Below are positions 13,779 through 26,140 of a stretch of 64,000 nucleotides of DNA, in pieces. Each line of letters starts with the position of its first letter. Within the stretch, counting starts at the first letter, position 1. The stretch is from Nissolia schottii. Taxonomy: Eukaryota > Streptophyta > Magnoliopsida > Fabales > Fabaceae. Made by a program: the position numbers and the translations under genes. The notes under the pieces were generated by a model, which saw only the letters and a list, made by a program, of their open reading frames with translations, searched no databases and had not been told where the DNA came from. Location: the NCBI GenBank assembly GCA_003254905.1, contig QANU01072397.1, forward strand, positions 721,934 to 785,933, written 5' to 3'.

Positions 13779-13814
<36 letters not shown>

Positions 13815-14747
13815 GAAAAGAAATAAAAAAAAAAATCAAAAAGCAAAGGTTTTTCTTTTCTCTGCTGCCGTAGCCCAAATCCAATATTCTTCTTCCAATC
13901 CATTCCTTTGTTTTGGAACCCCTTTTGGCCATTTTCTCTGTCGGTGCTTCAAAGTTTCAACCTTTGATTTTCCGCATCCCAAATGGCTCTGAAACTTGGT
14001 TTCTAGGGTTTCTGTGTCATCTTCTAAGTTCGTTCCTTTCATGGGGGGATTTTGGTCCACTTTTGCAGTTCTGAGCTCTTAAGCTAGTTAATGGGTCAAA
14101 CTTGGTAGTGTCGGAATCTCCATTGCGATGAAAAGAAGAAAAGGAAAGTGAAATGGAATAGCATAGTGTTTGTCAAAAAGGGGGTATTTTTATTGTGTTT
14201 ATTTAGCGCTTTGTTTTTCGTTTTGTTTTCGGGGGCTTTTATGAACAGTGGTTGCTTTTTTGGAAGCTTGTTTAGGAAGCAATTTACCCTCTTTTGAACG
14301 TGATTGTATTTAGTGCTCTCATGGACTCACACACTGTTCTCTTTTGATCCTATCAACATTGGGGCTATGTTTATCGTTTCTTTTTTCCCCTTCATCTTTT
14401 TGGATTGGAAGCCATTGTTCTTGTGAAACCCGTGAATTTGGCTCTTTTGTGTAGGCAGTTGGAGTAGCAAGGCTTTTTTGTTTATGTAATTTCATGTATT
14501 TTTTTCCCCCCTTATATAGACTTTGAGTGTTGGCTAGATCAAGGTGACTTTTTATTTCTGTAGCAATTTTTGTTTATGGGTAGCATTGATGATTTAGCAT
14601 CAGAATCCTTTAGATATAAGTGGTATTGGATTCATGGTGGTGGGTATCAATAGCACTAGAAACTTGTTAGGATGATGCTTTAGTTCCAGTCATAGGATTA
14701 GGATATAGGAGTTTTCACCAAGTTTCTGGGGAAAATCTGAGGAGGAC
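13640..14747 (+). other. Long 5' leader of the J-domain gene
   Basis: CT-rich, non-coding sequence leads without an obvious intron to the ATG at 14748. It contains several short upstream ATGs and the GA microsatellite at 13783-13811. The transcription start is inferred from composition only. Confidence 0.45.
13783..13811. repeat. (AG)n microsatellite in 5' leader
   Basis: A perfect 29-base AG run in the presumed leader of the J-domain gene. Confidence 0.95.
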
Positions 14748-17700
14748 ATGGTGATGGAGGACATAGGGTTGTTTAAGCAAGGTTGGCAGTGGCTTTGGTC
14801 GCAGAAGGACGCCTGCTGGCATGCTAGAACTGCGGTGGCACGCTGTAGAGACAAGATTGCCGTGTTTATTGAGCGGCATTGGCCTCTGGTGTGCAGTGGA
14901 TGCTCCAGATTTGGGAGCTTACTGAGGTTATCGTTGATTTTTTGGAAAGACTCTGCGCTTCGGGGCTTTCAGTCATTCATTAGGTTTGGCCCAGTGATGC
15001 TCTTGCTCATAATGTGGAGCTGCTTTCTTAGTTTGACCTCGATGCATTGCTTGGTTTATGTGCTTGTTAGTATGGTATGTCTTCATTTCAACCTTTCTAT
15101 ATCTTTTTTTCCTCTTGCAGTTCTTGGCTCTGATTGTGTTTATTAATTATTATCCATTTGTGTATTTTTTTAAAGCTTTTCTTTGAATAATTATCATTAC
15201 CTACTTCAATTTGTAACAGCTTTAGAATAGTTAGTGACTGTTAGCTTATCATTTATTGCTGTGATGGATTTTACAATTGCTACTATATCGGTATATCCTC
15301 CTAACTACTATATCCTCCTAATAATTGTCTATAATACTATACAGAAAGTATTAAGTGAAAAAGTAACTGCATTTAATGTATTGGGAACATAAAAAGCATT
15401 TCATACTTTATTCATTTAGGATTTAGGAAGATTACTTGGACGATTTAGAATTTTGTTTTACAATTGTCTTCTTAGTCTTTTGAAAAGGTAGCCGGCTACC
15501 TGAAGCACAATATTAGGTTTTAATAGTTATAGATGTTGAACAGCTCTATAAGAATTTTATGCTTGAGCCTTTCAGAATGATGTTAAATTTTATGATAGTG
15601 AGACTTTGTCTTTCAAAATTTGGGAGAGTAATAACATTTAGGATGGTTTACAAAATGTGGACCAGACAATCAGTTTTTCTCCAGCAAAGTTAACTTCAGG
15701 TGGTTGTCTAGATGTCAATGCCGTTAAACTCTAAATTTATTCAATGATATTGATTTTATTCTCTTTGGGGAAAATATACACGAGTGTTTTTTTTAGTGTT
15801 ATCTTCATTGACTTTATTTTTTACTTATTTAGGCATAGTATAACTTGTATTTACTTATTAATTTTCTAATTTGAGTTCAGAACATTATGATAATTATTTA
15901 ATTTTTTTTCATATGAATTGGAGTGATTGGTCTAGACCTCTGGTTTTCAACTTTCAAGTATTGTAGTATTTATGGCCTTTTGTTGGACTTGACAGAAAGA
16001 GTTGTGTTGTGGTAGAAAAAATGGAGATTATACATTTTCTTGCCATTGTCATAAGAAGCAAACATGATAATTCATTGTTTCATTCTAATGTACATTTACC
16101 TAATTACTTACTCTTTTAACCTTTTATTTGAATGCAATCTGTACGCATATTAGGGTCCAAACACTTGACTTTGAACATTTTAAATGTGAGCTTCACTCTT
16201 AAGCAGGCTCTGTTGGTAACTTGCACTGCCTTAATGACGGATTGCTTCCAACTTAAATTGGACTTATTTTTATTATGTGCTTTATGTGGTTGCTTCACTT
16301 CAATTCTGTTACACGTGAATGTTTCAGGGTGTTGCTGGAATTGCTGTTCAATACTTGGGTTACACCCCTGGACTTTTCATCGTGGGGCTCTTTGCCATCC
16401 TTATTTTGTGGATGTTTGCTAACTTCTGGATAACCGGAACATTACTCATAGTTGGAGGTATGTTCTTTCTTGTCTTTTGGGTTTGGTGTGTATTCTCCTA
16501 TTATCCTGTAAAAAAGAGGAGAGGAGGCATGCTGCCTTCTGTTATATTTTCTTTCATGATGTTTACGCTGTTTTAATCTGCTAATTTGTTAGGCAATATT
16601 TTCCGTTGTCTTCATGTTTAAACTCAATTGTGTTACTCATTGTCATTTCCTCATTTTTCTAATATTCCCCCAATTAAGAGGATTGGCTTATATTTACCTT
16701 CTGCCTGTGTTATTTTGGCTATCATTGGCACGAATTTGTGTTAAGGGCAATGAATATGATGAACATTTTTAATCTTGAAATTGTCTGCTAATTATACAAA
16801 TGCAGGTTATTTATTCTCCTTAAATCATGCACGCTTGGTGGTATTAATCGGAGCTACATACGCTATATATTGTGTTCAAGTTCGAGTGGGATGGCTTGGT
16901 GTTTTTCTCTCTATAAACCTTGCATTCCTCTCTAATGATGTTTTGAATTTTCTGCTCCAATGGTTTGATAACGTGAGTGAAAGTTCACACTCTGAAGAGG
17001 AGAAGCAGTCAGAAACAGTTGTGGAAGATGACTTCTCTGAAGAGTGTGAATACGCTATCCCTACTGATGGGTCTGAGGATTTGCATTCGTGTAAAGCATC
17101 CAGTAAACCTGCTGCTACCACAGCTGTGGTTGATAACCAGAAAGAGCTTTCAGCTAACAAAGTTGTTAAAGAACAAACAAGTTCAGTTGATGAAATGAGA
17201 AGGATATTGAAGAGTCTCAATCATTATGAAGCCCTTGGATTTACCCGCCACAAGAAGATTGATGCAGCAGTTTTGAAAAAGGAATACCGGAAGATGGTAT
17301 TTGTTTAATTTTTTTCCTTTTGCTTTACCTTATTTACGAATCAGAATATTTATGAAGAATTCTGCATGATTGTTTGAGTAGTACCATATGATGATGTATG
17401 TGGAATCACATTTTGACTTGAGTTGTGTTTACTAGCCTACTTTTTTTTTTATGGAATATTTCATTTCTTCTTTTGTCGATGATATAGGCTATGCTTGTGC
17501 ATCCTGATAAGAATATGGGCAGTCCTTTGGCAAGTGAATCGTTTAAGAAGCTTCAATGCGCATATGAGGTAAGGTTCTAGCTATAAGCTGCAGAGCTTCT
17601 CCTCTGCTGGATAGATAAGCATTTAATGCATATTTGATATAGATCGTATAAAGCATAAATGGTTTTCCATCACAGTGGTTTCTCCCATTCACAAGTTATA

Positions 17701-20434
17701 TAAACCTTTCAGGTTCTTTCTGACTCTGTGAAGAAGAGAGACTATGATGAGCAATTGAGAAAAGAAGAATCCATGGCTAAAAGCGTCTGCCAGAAATCTT
17801 ATGGTAGTTCACGTCAGGTAAATATGATGATACTATATCAAATGCCTTTGAAATATTTTCTATTAAAGAACAACGCTTGGAATTATTGTACTTGAGTTCT
17901 GTGTATAATTAGTCCACAAATCTCATGAGTTTTAGTTTCGATAGTGGAAATCAGTAAAGTTTGGTAGTTTTTTACTGTATGGACATAGGTTGTAAATGTT
18001 GAGAAGTTCTATCTATCTCCTTTTTATTAGAAAGAATTGTTCTTCATGTAATGTCTGTTTGTTAAGCTGTTCTTTTATTTGTTCAGATATAGCATTCTTA
18101 CAAGATTCATTCATTCTAGTGAAAAGAATTTTCCAACGGTACTGTCAAAGAAAAATTTAACATTTTCTCTAGAGTGTTCTTTCTTTTATTCCTTAATATT
18201 GTTGCTAATTTCTTTGGATATCAACTAGTCTGGTGGGTTTGATGAAGTGTTATACATGTGTGAAACATAGATGTGTCCAAATCAAATCATATAAATTTCT
18301 AAATATGCCTTGGCACAACGGTGAAGTTGTTGCCTTGCGACTTAGAGGTCACGGGTTTAAATCCTTAAAACAATATCTTCAGTTGTGAGAGTAAGGCTGC
18401 ATTCATCTACCCTCCAACCTCACTAGATGGGTACCTCTTGCACTGGGCCACTATGTTGTCTCGTGTATGTGCTTCTTTTATGGACCATTATATATAAAAT
18501 GTTACTAACTGAAAGTTGCTCCAACTCGATGCCCCATGCTTATGAATGGCCAACTAGAATCTTTATTTCACAAGTCTCTATCTTACCACACTATCTTATG
18601 GAGCAAACCCAAAATTTTGCACACCTTTTGATATAATTCGTGTTTTTTTAACCTTACTGTATCATATGACATGGCTAATAGGGTAAGAAGATTTGTATAA
18701 TTATCAAAGTCACCTCTATCTCATGACAACATGCTTTCAGATAAAGCCAATGCAATATACCATATGAGTGTACTTAAGTTCCAGAGTTATTTGGCTGTCT
18801 TGGAAAAATAGTGACGGTACATTTATTCTCCACAGGATAATCCTGATTATCGTTCTGAAGATTCCAGACGTATACAGTGCACTAAATGTGGAAATTCACA
18901 TATTTGGGTGTGCACTAACAGGAGTAAGGCCAAAGCAAGATGGTGTCAGGTATGATTTCTTTGCTTTACATTCTGATTATCAAATGTATTCTTTCTATCT
19001 AATTGCATGATCACACTATAGCACTTAGCTCTAAATTTTACTACTGCTCTGGAATCAGGACTGCTGTCAGTTTCACCAAGCCAAGGATGGAGATGGATGG
19101 GTTGAGTATAAAGGGTCTTTGGTTTTTGACAAGCCTCAAAAGGTAATTCCTTCATAGCAAGTAATTTTCTCTGCTTCATTGTGTAGTGTCTCCAATTTTT
19201 CATGTAGTTTCTAAGCTTGGATTTTATTGTCTTCATAGATGGAGATCCCACGTGCTTTTGTTTGTGCGGAGAGCAAAATTTTTGATGTGTCAGAATGGGC
19301 TATATGTCAGGTCAGTCTACTCTACACAATATTTTGTTGGTGTAAATATAAATCATTTTTTACCTGTTTTGGTGTGCTTATCTGAAGTTTCAAGAATAGA
19401 GAAAGAAATTAAAACAAAATGGCACAAAAGAAGGTGGAACATGGACTTGTAGGGGTTGATTGGTGGGAATGATAATGAGGAGTGAATCCCATCAACAAAC
19501 GATAATGAGGAGTGAGAATGAATTAGTAAGAGAATGAAGAGGAGAGAATGTGAATGGGGTAGCTATGATTTGTCATGCATCTTTTTAGATATTTTTCTGT
19601 CCCAAAATGTGATGAAATAAGATAAGAATGAACAATTAAGTGTTTAATAGAACAAAATTGCCTCTCAATTCACGTTATCTAGTTGAGCATGAACTAGTAA
19701 AAGTCAATTTTTCTACCCCTCTACTTTCATTCCTTTCCTGTTTTCTACTGTCATACTGAGGTTGCACAGTCACATCTGGTAAGACAATCTTTTGTGGTGT
19801 TCTTGATAATACTTCTAGGTGATTGACCCATTGCAAAGTATTTAGAAACCTAATGCGAAGTTTTTAGTAGTTGCTACAATTTTTTCTTCTATAAATAAAT
19901 TCCAACTGATTGGCATTGCATTTATATGGCATTTTGTTTATGGGGTGAATTTTCTTAATGACGGATTTCCATATCATTCTGGGAAGAGTGAAACGCTAGA
20001 ATTCTCGCTTATTTTGACAACAAGGGTCCTATTGTTGGAGTTTGAGACAATATGTACCTCTTCCTTTCCTGTTAGGAGTCTGCTAGGCTTAAAAAATGAG
20101 TTGTGAAAGGATTGTTTTCAACTCCACTTGGTGTACCTCACAGCTATTTCGTTTCATGCAGGGAATGGCTTGTAGGCCAAACACTCATCGACCGAGCTTC
20201 CATGTAAACATGGTTGGCTTGGAGAAAAGCCAACGTAGCAACTCGAGCAGATTCCCATGGGATTTGGATGCCGAAATGATGATGGACGAAGACGAAGAGG
20301 CATTCGACCTGTGGCTCCAGCAGGCCCTAGCATCCGGTCTCTTTTGTGAGACCTCCAAACGCAGGAAGAGCTGGAGCCCGTTCAAGTTGCCTCAGAAGAA
20401 AGGGAAGAAGCAATGGCGAAGAACGTCTTGCTGA
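14748..20434 (+). CDS. Membrane J-domain protein with Jiv90-like zinc region (DNAJC14-like)
   Basis: Nine exons, 14748-15074, 16328-16457, 16806-17296, 17488-17568, 17713-17817, 18836-18949, 19059-19142, 19239-19310 and 20162-20434, give 558 residues with every junction in phase. The N-terminal half (about 80-205) has several hydrophobic segments, e.g. MLLLIMWSCFLSLTSM and GLFIVGLFAILILWMF, so it is polytopic, probably in the ER. An acidic linker follows, then a J domain (about 291-354) with an intact HPD at 321-323, needed to stimulate Hsp70. After it come CTKCG (C393, C396) and ARWCQDCCQFH (C415-H422), the Cys/His cluster of the Jiv90 region known from DNAJC14. The C-terminus ends with an acidic DEDEEAFDLWLQQAL segment and a basic tail. 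The layout matches At5g49580-type proteins. Hsp70 partnering follows from the family; clients are unknown. A second ATG at 14754 is an alternative start. Confidence 0.92.
18303..18480 (+). mobile_element. tRNA-derived SINE (Au-like) in intron 5 of the J-domain gene
   Basis: The element begins CCTTGGCACAACGGTGAAG. It has a perfect Pol III A box, TGGCACAACGG (18311-18321), and a decayed B box, GGTTTAAATCC (18354-18364; two C-to-T/G-to-A type changes from GGTTCGAATCC). It continues with GTAAGGCTGC and GCACTGGGCCA near 18441, features of the plant Au SINE family, and ends in a short T run. A target duplication is not clear. Confidence 0.8.
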
Positions 20435-20841
20435 AGCCACACAATATCTGTAGGGAAAAATGCATAGGCCATTATTGCCTATCCCCTAAAGGGATTTGAT
20501 GGAGTGGACATTTTGTAGAAGAAAAGTGATGATTTTGCTGAGATCCAGCAAAAACAAGAAGGAATAGCCAACAGCACTTAGACCAATGTGCCTTGTCTCA
20601 TCGAAGATAGATGAGAGCATTATCGGAAGCAGGGTTGAAATCTCATATCCCTCTGCACACTTGAGGCATTAAAAGGTGCAAAAGCCATGGTTCATCTGGT
20701 CCTTCATGCATTGCATGAGCTGGTTGACATTGATCTCTCTGGATTATTAGTGTTGCCTTTTCATTATATTAGAAAGGTGGTTTCTGTTTTAGGGAATTAC
20801 CAGGGACTACTTCTACTTTTGGTCCTTTGTAAATACATGCT

Positions 20842-20847
20842 AATAAA
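20842..20847 (+). terminator. AATAAA polyadenylation signal candidate
   Basis: AATAAA lies about 410 bases after the stop of the J-domain gene, in T-rich sequence that fits its 3' UTR. Confidence 0.45.
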
Positions 20848-20879
20848 AAGAAAAAATTCATTTGCCTTCTGACTTGATT

Positions 20880-21394
20880 ATCGGCTTTCATTTTTAGAGT
20901 TATTTTACACCAACTTCTTTACTTTTCATTCTAACTCTTTTTTCCCCTGTATTATTATTCCACTAGTCCTGGACGCTGGGTTGATATATTTGGGGGGTGG
21001 CATTTCTACGTTTGGCGCTAATAGAAAATGTAGATTCCACTCCCACTTAAAAAGAAGGTGACGGCATGAGAAAGAATCACAAGGGACTTGTTTCGATGAG
21101 TTTCTCATAGAAGACCATCTTCCTGTTTTTTTAAAGAAAACTCAATATATATTTGCATAACCTTTTCTTGATTGTATTACTAACAGAGACTTATTATCAG
21201 AAATTTGACCTGATTCAAGGTCCTCTTTTAAGAGCTCTCTCAACGACTCTCAATGGGAGATTTATATTTGGATATAATAATTGGAAAGATTGTTCGAGTT
21301 TATTTTGTGTGTGTGTGTATAGCATGTTTGGGGTGTATATCCTTTTTCCTTATAAAATGATTTAGTTAGATGGTAACACCAAGCTCAAGTAGAG
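20880..21394. other. Short intergenic gap
   Basis: Between the J-domain gene 3' end and the first copia element. It contains a short GT run near 21308-21318; no gene seen. Confidence 0.5.
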
Positions 21395-21693
21395 CCCGAC
21401 CGAATTGGGCAAGGACCCAATTACTTAAACACTCACGCCAACTAATTTAACTAATTCAATTTTCTGTTATTATTAGTTAGTGTTAGTAAGCTTGCAACTG
21501 TAGCAATTAGCTTATTCATCTCTGTATAAATAGTGTAAATGCAGTAGCATAAGATGTAAGTACTCACAATAAGTTGAATGAGAAAAATGTTCTCACTGAG
21601 ATGCAGAGAGTTTTGGAACTCTCATGTTTAATTCTTTCTCTTCCATTCGACGCTTACTCTCATTGCAGATTCAAGAGAGATCTTTGTTTGTTA
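21395..21693 (+). repeat. Left LTR of decayed copia element
   Basis: Pairs with 23711-24003. The start is approximate because its first bases have diverged; the primer site TGGTATCAA follows directly. Confidence 0.75.
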
Positions 21694-21879
21694 TGGTATC
21701 AATTGATCAAACTCAAGCTTTCGCACTTTCATTCTTGCAACTCTTCTCCGTGGAGTGCCTCTTGTTCAGCTGCATCCAACCACCTTCACTCATACTTCAT
21801 GTAACATACATATTCCTCCTATAGCAAACCTATGTATGGCACACTTGGCTAGGTCGCACTTCTACAGAAGAATTACATG

Positions 21880-23490
21880 TATTACATTAATCCTTTGAAT
21901 TCATTCCTTCAAAAATTGTTCAAAATCCTTGTGATATATGCCATTATGCCAAAATGAAGAAGTTACATTTTCCTAATGGTAATCCAGTTTCTGATGCTTG
22001 CTTTGATTTACTACATGCTGATATATGGGGTCCTTTGGGCATCCATCTATATCTAGTCACACATATTTTCTTACCATAGTGGATGACAAATCCAGATTCA
22101 CATGGATATTTCTAATGCAGCAGAAATCATAAACTAGAATTCACATAGAAAATTTTGTTAAACTAATCAAAACACAACATGACAAACAAATCAAGATCAT
22201 TCAGACTGATAATGGACAAGAGTTCAACATGCCTCATTTTTTTTCTCTGCATTTGGAATGATACGCCAAACATCATGTGTAGAAACACTACAGCAGAATG
22301 TTGTGGTTGAAAGAAGGCATCAAAGTATCTTATCCATAGCTAGATCTTTGGTTATTCAATCTAATATTCCTATCTGTTTTTGTAGTTATGCTATTTCTCA
22401 TGCTGTTTTTGTATTAAATAGACTTCCCAGTTTCAAATTGTACAATCACAGTCCCTATGAGATTTTACATAACAAATTGCCATCCTTCACTCATCTTAAA
22501 AGTTTTTGGCTCCTTGTGTTTTGCAACAACACTCATGGCTGATAGAAAGAAATTTGATTCTAGAGGTAGGAAATGCATATTTCTAAGTTTCAAAAAAGGC
22601 ACAAAAGGCTATATCCTATTTGACTTGCACAACAAACAACTATTTCTTTCTAGGCATGTCATATTTCATGATCCCATTTTCCCATATCATACCACAACAT
22701 ATACTTCTGCATCAAATCCCACAGATTCTACATCATCCCTTGCATTGATTTCAGATCCTAGTGCTACCATTTGGGAATTTCCTATCTCTAATCCTCACAC
22801 TCACCTCATCTCCATCCCTATTACATACTCATCACCTTCCCCTGAACCTGACTATGTACAGACTAACCTTGCACACAAACAATCACCTGTCTCACCTGAG
22901 CATTCTCCTTCCATCATAGACCAACCTCCATCACCTATTCCTCCAACCAATCCACAACAGGTCAGACATTCTGAGAGGGTAAGGAATAAACCTTATTATC
23001 TCCAAGATTATCATTGCAATTTAGCCACCAAATGAAATATCCAGTCATCATCATCATCAAGTATCTTATTCCCTCTCTCACAAGTTATTAGCTATGATAA
23101 GTTATCAACCCCATACAAAAAAATTTCTTTAGCTCTCATATCAGAAACTGAACCATCCACTTATAAGGAGGCTGTGAAACATGAATGTCGGATTAAAGCT
23201 ATCCAAGTTGAAATTGATGCATTAAATGCTAATAATACTTGGATTTTGACTGACCTACCTCCTGGTAAGAAGTCAATTGGATGTAAATGGGTCTTTAAGA
23301 TCAAATATAAACCTACCTCCACCACATTCATTCTACCTTCTTCTCACAGGATCAGATCTTAATGAAATAAATGTTGTCAAGGATGCTCTTCATAGACAAT
23401 TTACTATTATTAAAGATCTTGGTGATGTTATGTATTTTTTTTTTTTGGGCTCTAGAGATATTACAATACTCTTACGGATCCTTCTGTAAA
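21880..23490 (+). pseudogene. Copia pol remnant (integrase to partial RT)
   Basis: In several frames with stops one reads integrase pieces (LLHADIWGPLG, IVDDKSRFTWIF, QTDNGQEFN, QQNVVVERRHQSI), then a frameshift near 22500 into VFGSLCFATTLMADRKKF. The linker ends RHSERVRNKPYYLQDYHCNL before a stop at 23033. RT starts with NNTWILTDLPPGKKSIGCKW but jumps after KYKP to a C-terminal RT piece near 23350 (DLNEINVVKDALHRQFTI), showing an internal deletion of the catalytic YVDD region. It is non-functional. Its sequence is close to that of the element at 29.4-35.0 kb. Confidence 0.85.
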
Positions 23491-23710
23491 GTTACAAAAA
23501 GTAGGAACCACTCGCTATCATGATTTCACAGCCTATATATAGACGATTAGTAGGGAGACTGGTGTACTTAACTAGCACTACACTTGATAAGCATATATGG
23601 TTCAACACCATGAGGCAGCTATGACTATGAGGGTTCTCAAATACATCAATCAAAGCTTCTTCTGCACAAGGGCTCTTTGGGCCTTCTTGACATACACTCA
23701 CTGACCACCT

Positions 23711-24003
23711 TGTAGAATTGGGCCAGTGACAATGGCAATGGCCCAATTACTTAAACACTCCCACCAACTAATTGAACTAATTGAGTTTTCTGTTATTATT
23801 AGTTAGTCTTAGTTAGCTTACTACTGTAGCAGTTTTCCTATTCATCTCTGTATAAATAGCGTAAACGCAGTAGCTTAAGATGTAAGTACTCACAATAAGT
23901 TGAATGAGAAAAAATGATCTCTTACTGAGAAGCAGAAAGTTTTGGAACTCTTCCATTCGAAGCTTACTCATGGCAGATTCGAGAGAGATCTTCGTTAGTT
24001 ACA
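23711..24003 (+). repeat. Right LTR of decayed copia element
   Basis: Begins TGTAGAATTGGGCC and ends near GTTAGTTACA; pairs with 21395-21693. Confidence 0.75.
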
Positions 24004-24423
24004 GAGATAGATGGCATGTTTAGGTTAGATCAAAGCGCTTTTGTATAATCCAAAAAAAAGAGCTACTTTTGTATGATATATATTGATGTCAACATTTTAA
24101 AAAAATTCTTTCATAATCGAATTTGTATTTTTTGCAAGGCATGATTGATTTTAGAAAACAATTTCATTTTTTTAAGCGGGCGTTTGGTAAGAGGTAATCT
24201 ATTAAAATTATTGGTAATTTGGCTTTTAAATTATCTGATAATCTACATTGACTTGTTTGATACAATAAAATTGCTGATAATCTAGATTATTCAAGTAATC
24301 TACATTACCTTCAAAGTGATAATGTGGATTACCTATATGGGAATTGTCTATCTGAATTATCACCTCTAAGTAATTCTAAATAATAATAATAATAATGAAA
24401 ATAAAAATAGTAATATAAAAATA

Positions 24424-24460
<37 letters not shown>

Positions 24461-24526
24461 GTGGAGGTGGTAACTTTAGAGGCAATATACCAAATGGCTC
24501 TCAAAAGTATTTATTTACAAGTAAAT
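24004..24526. other. Intergenic stretch with AAT microsatellite
   Basis: Contains a transposon-like phrase, GGGCGTTTGGTAAGAGGTAA, near 24178 followed by many TAATCTA/TAGATTA inverted motifs (MITE-like but boundaries unresolved), and a long AAT run at 24424-24459. Confidence 0.5.
24424..24459. repeat. (AAT)n microsatellite
   Basis: About twelve AAT/ATA units in a row, with a shorter interrupted run just upstream at 24380-24396. Confidence 0.9.
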
Positions 24527-26140
24527 TTTTTTTTGGTAGACAAAGGGGCTAAAGCTCAAAAGAAAAACAACAAGAACTAGCCTTCACGACGCCACGCGAT
24601 CTGAATCAGTTCATTCAAAAGTAATGTGCGAGTAGCCGTCGAGGCCACATCAAAATAAGCGATCTCAAAGTTATCAAGGTTGTGACTCAGATTGGCAAGA
24701 CAATCAGCAATTCGGTTGGACTCCCTGAAGACATGTTGAAGATGCACCACCCAACTCCTTGATAAAAGTTCACGAACCCGAGATATAATCGAGGCAGCTG
24801 GGTGTAAGCGATTATGGCAATTCTGGATAAGTTTAATAGCACTTTGTGAGTCGCAATCAACTCGCACTTGTTGAAAACCACTGTGCCAAGCAATATTTAG
24901 CACATGCAAAATGCCCCACAACTCGGCTATGGTAATGGATGTCAAACCCAATTTGATCGAGAAACCTTTAACAAAACTTCCTGATTCATCTCTAATTAGA
25001 CCCCCGCATCCTGCATTGCTAAAGCTAAGCACCGAACCATCACAATTCGCTACCACCCATCCAGGTGAAGGAAAGTGCCAACAAACCAGATGTTCCTCTG
25101 AGTTGGAAGAGATAGGAGAAGAATAAATATCAATTGGAAAAGAATAATGCTTAAGCCTTAGACCAAAAGAAAACCAAAGATCACCAATACTAGAGGAAAA
25201 GTTATTAAAAATAAAATCATTACGAACGTACCAGAGATAATGAAGGGCCAAACCAAACACCGAGCGCCATTCCTAGTCATCGTACCAACCAAAACGATGG
25301 TCTAACTTTAGATTTTCTCTAAGCCATGTATGCAGGGATGCGTTGAAGAAATTATACCAACAAGAGGGATGCAATAACCTCTTCCAAAATCTCAATACTA
25401 CCTCACAATCTCGAAGGGCATGAAGAGTGGTCTTTGTAACCTGACTAGAGCATCGAGGACATGAGATATCCAAAGAGAGATGACAACCCACTCGATTCGC
25501 ATTAGTCAGTAAAGCTTCTCTGGAAATCAGGTAAAGGAAGGACTTCACCCTCTCAACTCCCTTCCACTTCCAAATTAACTTGAAGAGGGGGTCTCTGATG
25601 TGTATAGGATCCTCACCCGATAGAGTAGAATAAGCAGATTTAATAGAAAAGGAGTCATCATGGCCAGGAGTCTAGACAACATAATCATCACCTAGACTAG
25701 GGGAAGGGGGATGGATAACTATCATCAAATTACAAATATTACCAGGTAAAAGAGAGGAAATACGAGCCCAATCCCAATTACCTTCATCATTCACAAAGCT
25801 GGCAATAGTGAGATGGAGATCAGACTGTGGTATAGAAACAAGAGAGTGGGCATCCAGTGATGTAAAACCAGGAATCCAGTGATCTTTCCAAAATCTGATA
25901 GTGTTCTCATTACCTACCCTCCAAATAATGTTATCATGGACATGTTGCCAAACTTTCGTAATACCTTTCTAAGCATTCGACTGATTGGTCTTCGGCTTGA
26001 CTTCAGGAATAATAGTCTCCCTGCATTTGTATTTACCCCTCAAAACCTGAACCCAAAGAGATTCTTTATTTGCAATAAGACCCCAACCAAGTTTCGCCAA
26101 AAAAGATAAATTCGATAAACAAGCGATATCAACCATCTTT
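24527..26140 (-). mobile_element. 5'-truncated LINE (non-LTR retrotransposon) remnant
   Basis: On the minus strand the C-terminal part of a plant L1-type ORF2 is readable. From about 26130: LAKLGWGLIANKESLWVQVL and WRVGNENTIRFWKDHWIPG (post-RT region), then KGVERVKSFLYL with CPRCSS..T..H.L.DC (zf-RVT). A plant RNase H-like domain follows with acidic residues in NCDGSV, AELWG, DCDSQSA and RIADCLA. The frame is broken by stops near 25967, 25670 and 25273. The 3' end shows the LINE tail TTTGAGCTTTAGCCCCTTTGT followed by an A run (T run at 24528-24535 on plus). There is no endonuclease or RT catalytic domain, so this is a dead 5'-truncated insertion. Confidence 0.88.
24577..25260 (-). pseudogene. 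LINE RNase H-like (RVT_3) segment
   Basis: The longest uninterrupted stretch of the LINE remnant, about 227 codons. It holds the RNase H-like fold motifs in order, ending NELIQIAWRREG. All four expected acidic residues are present, but the piece is continuous with upstream frame-broken LINE sequence (in-frame TAG at 25275-25273), so it is not a stand-alone gene. Confidence 0.8.

Larger units (their letters stand above)
21395..24003 (+). mobile_element. Decayed Ty1/copia retrotransposon
   Basis: Two direct repeats of about 295 bases (21395-21693 and 23711-24003) flank copia pol fragments. Both carry TTATTCATCTCTGTATAAATA and the CTCACAATAAGTTGAATGAG block. A tRNA-iMet type primer site, TGGTATCAATTGATC, follows the left repeat at 21694. 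The internal region is only about 2 kb: gag and protease are missing, integrase and the start of reverse transcriptase are recognisable, and the middle of RT and nearly all RNase H are deleted. The LTRs differ at many positions including indels, so this is an old, non-autonomous copy. Confidence 0.85.
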
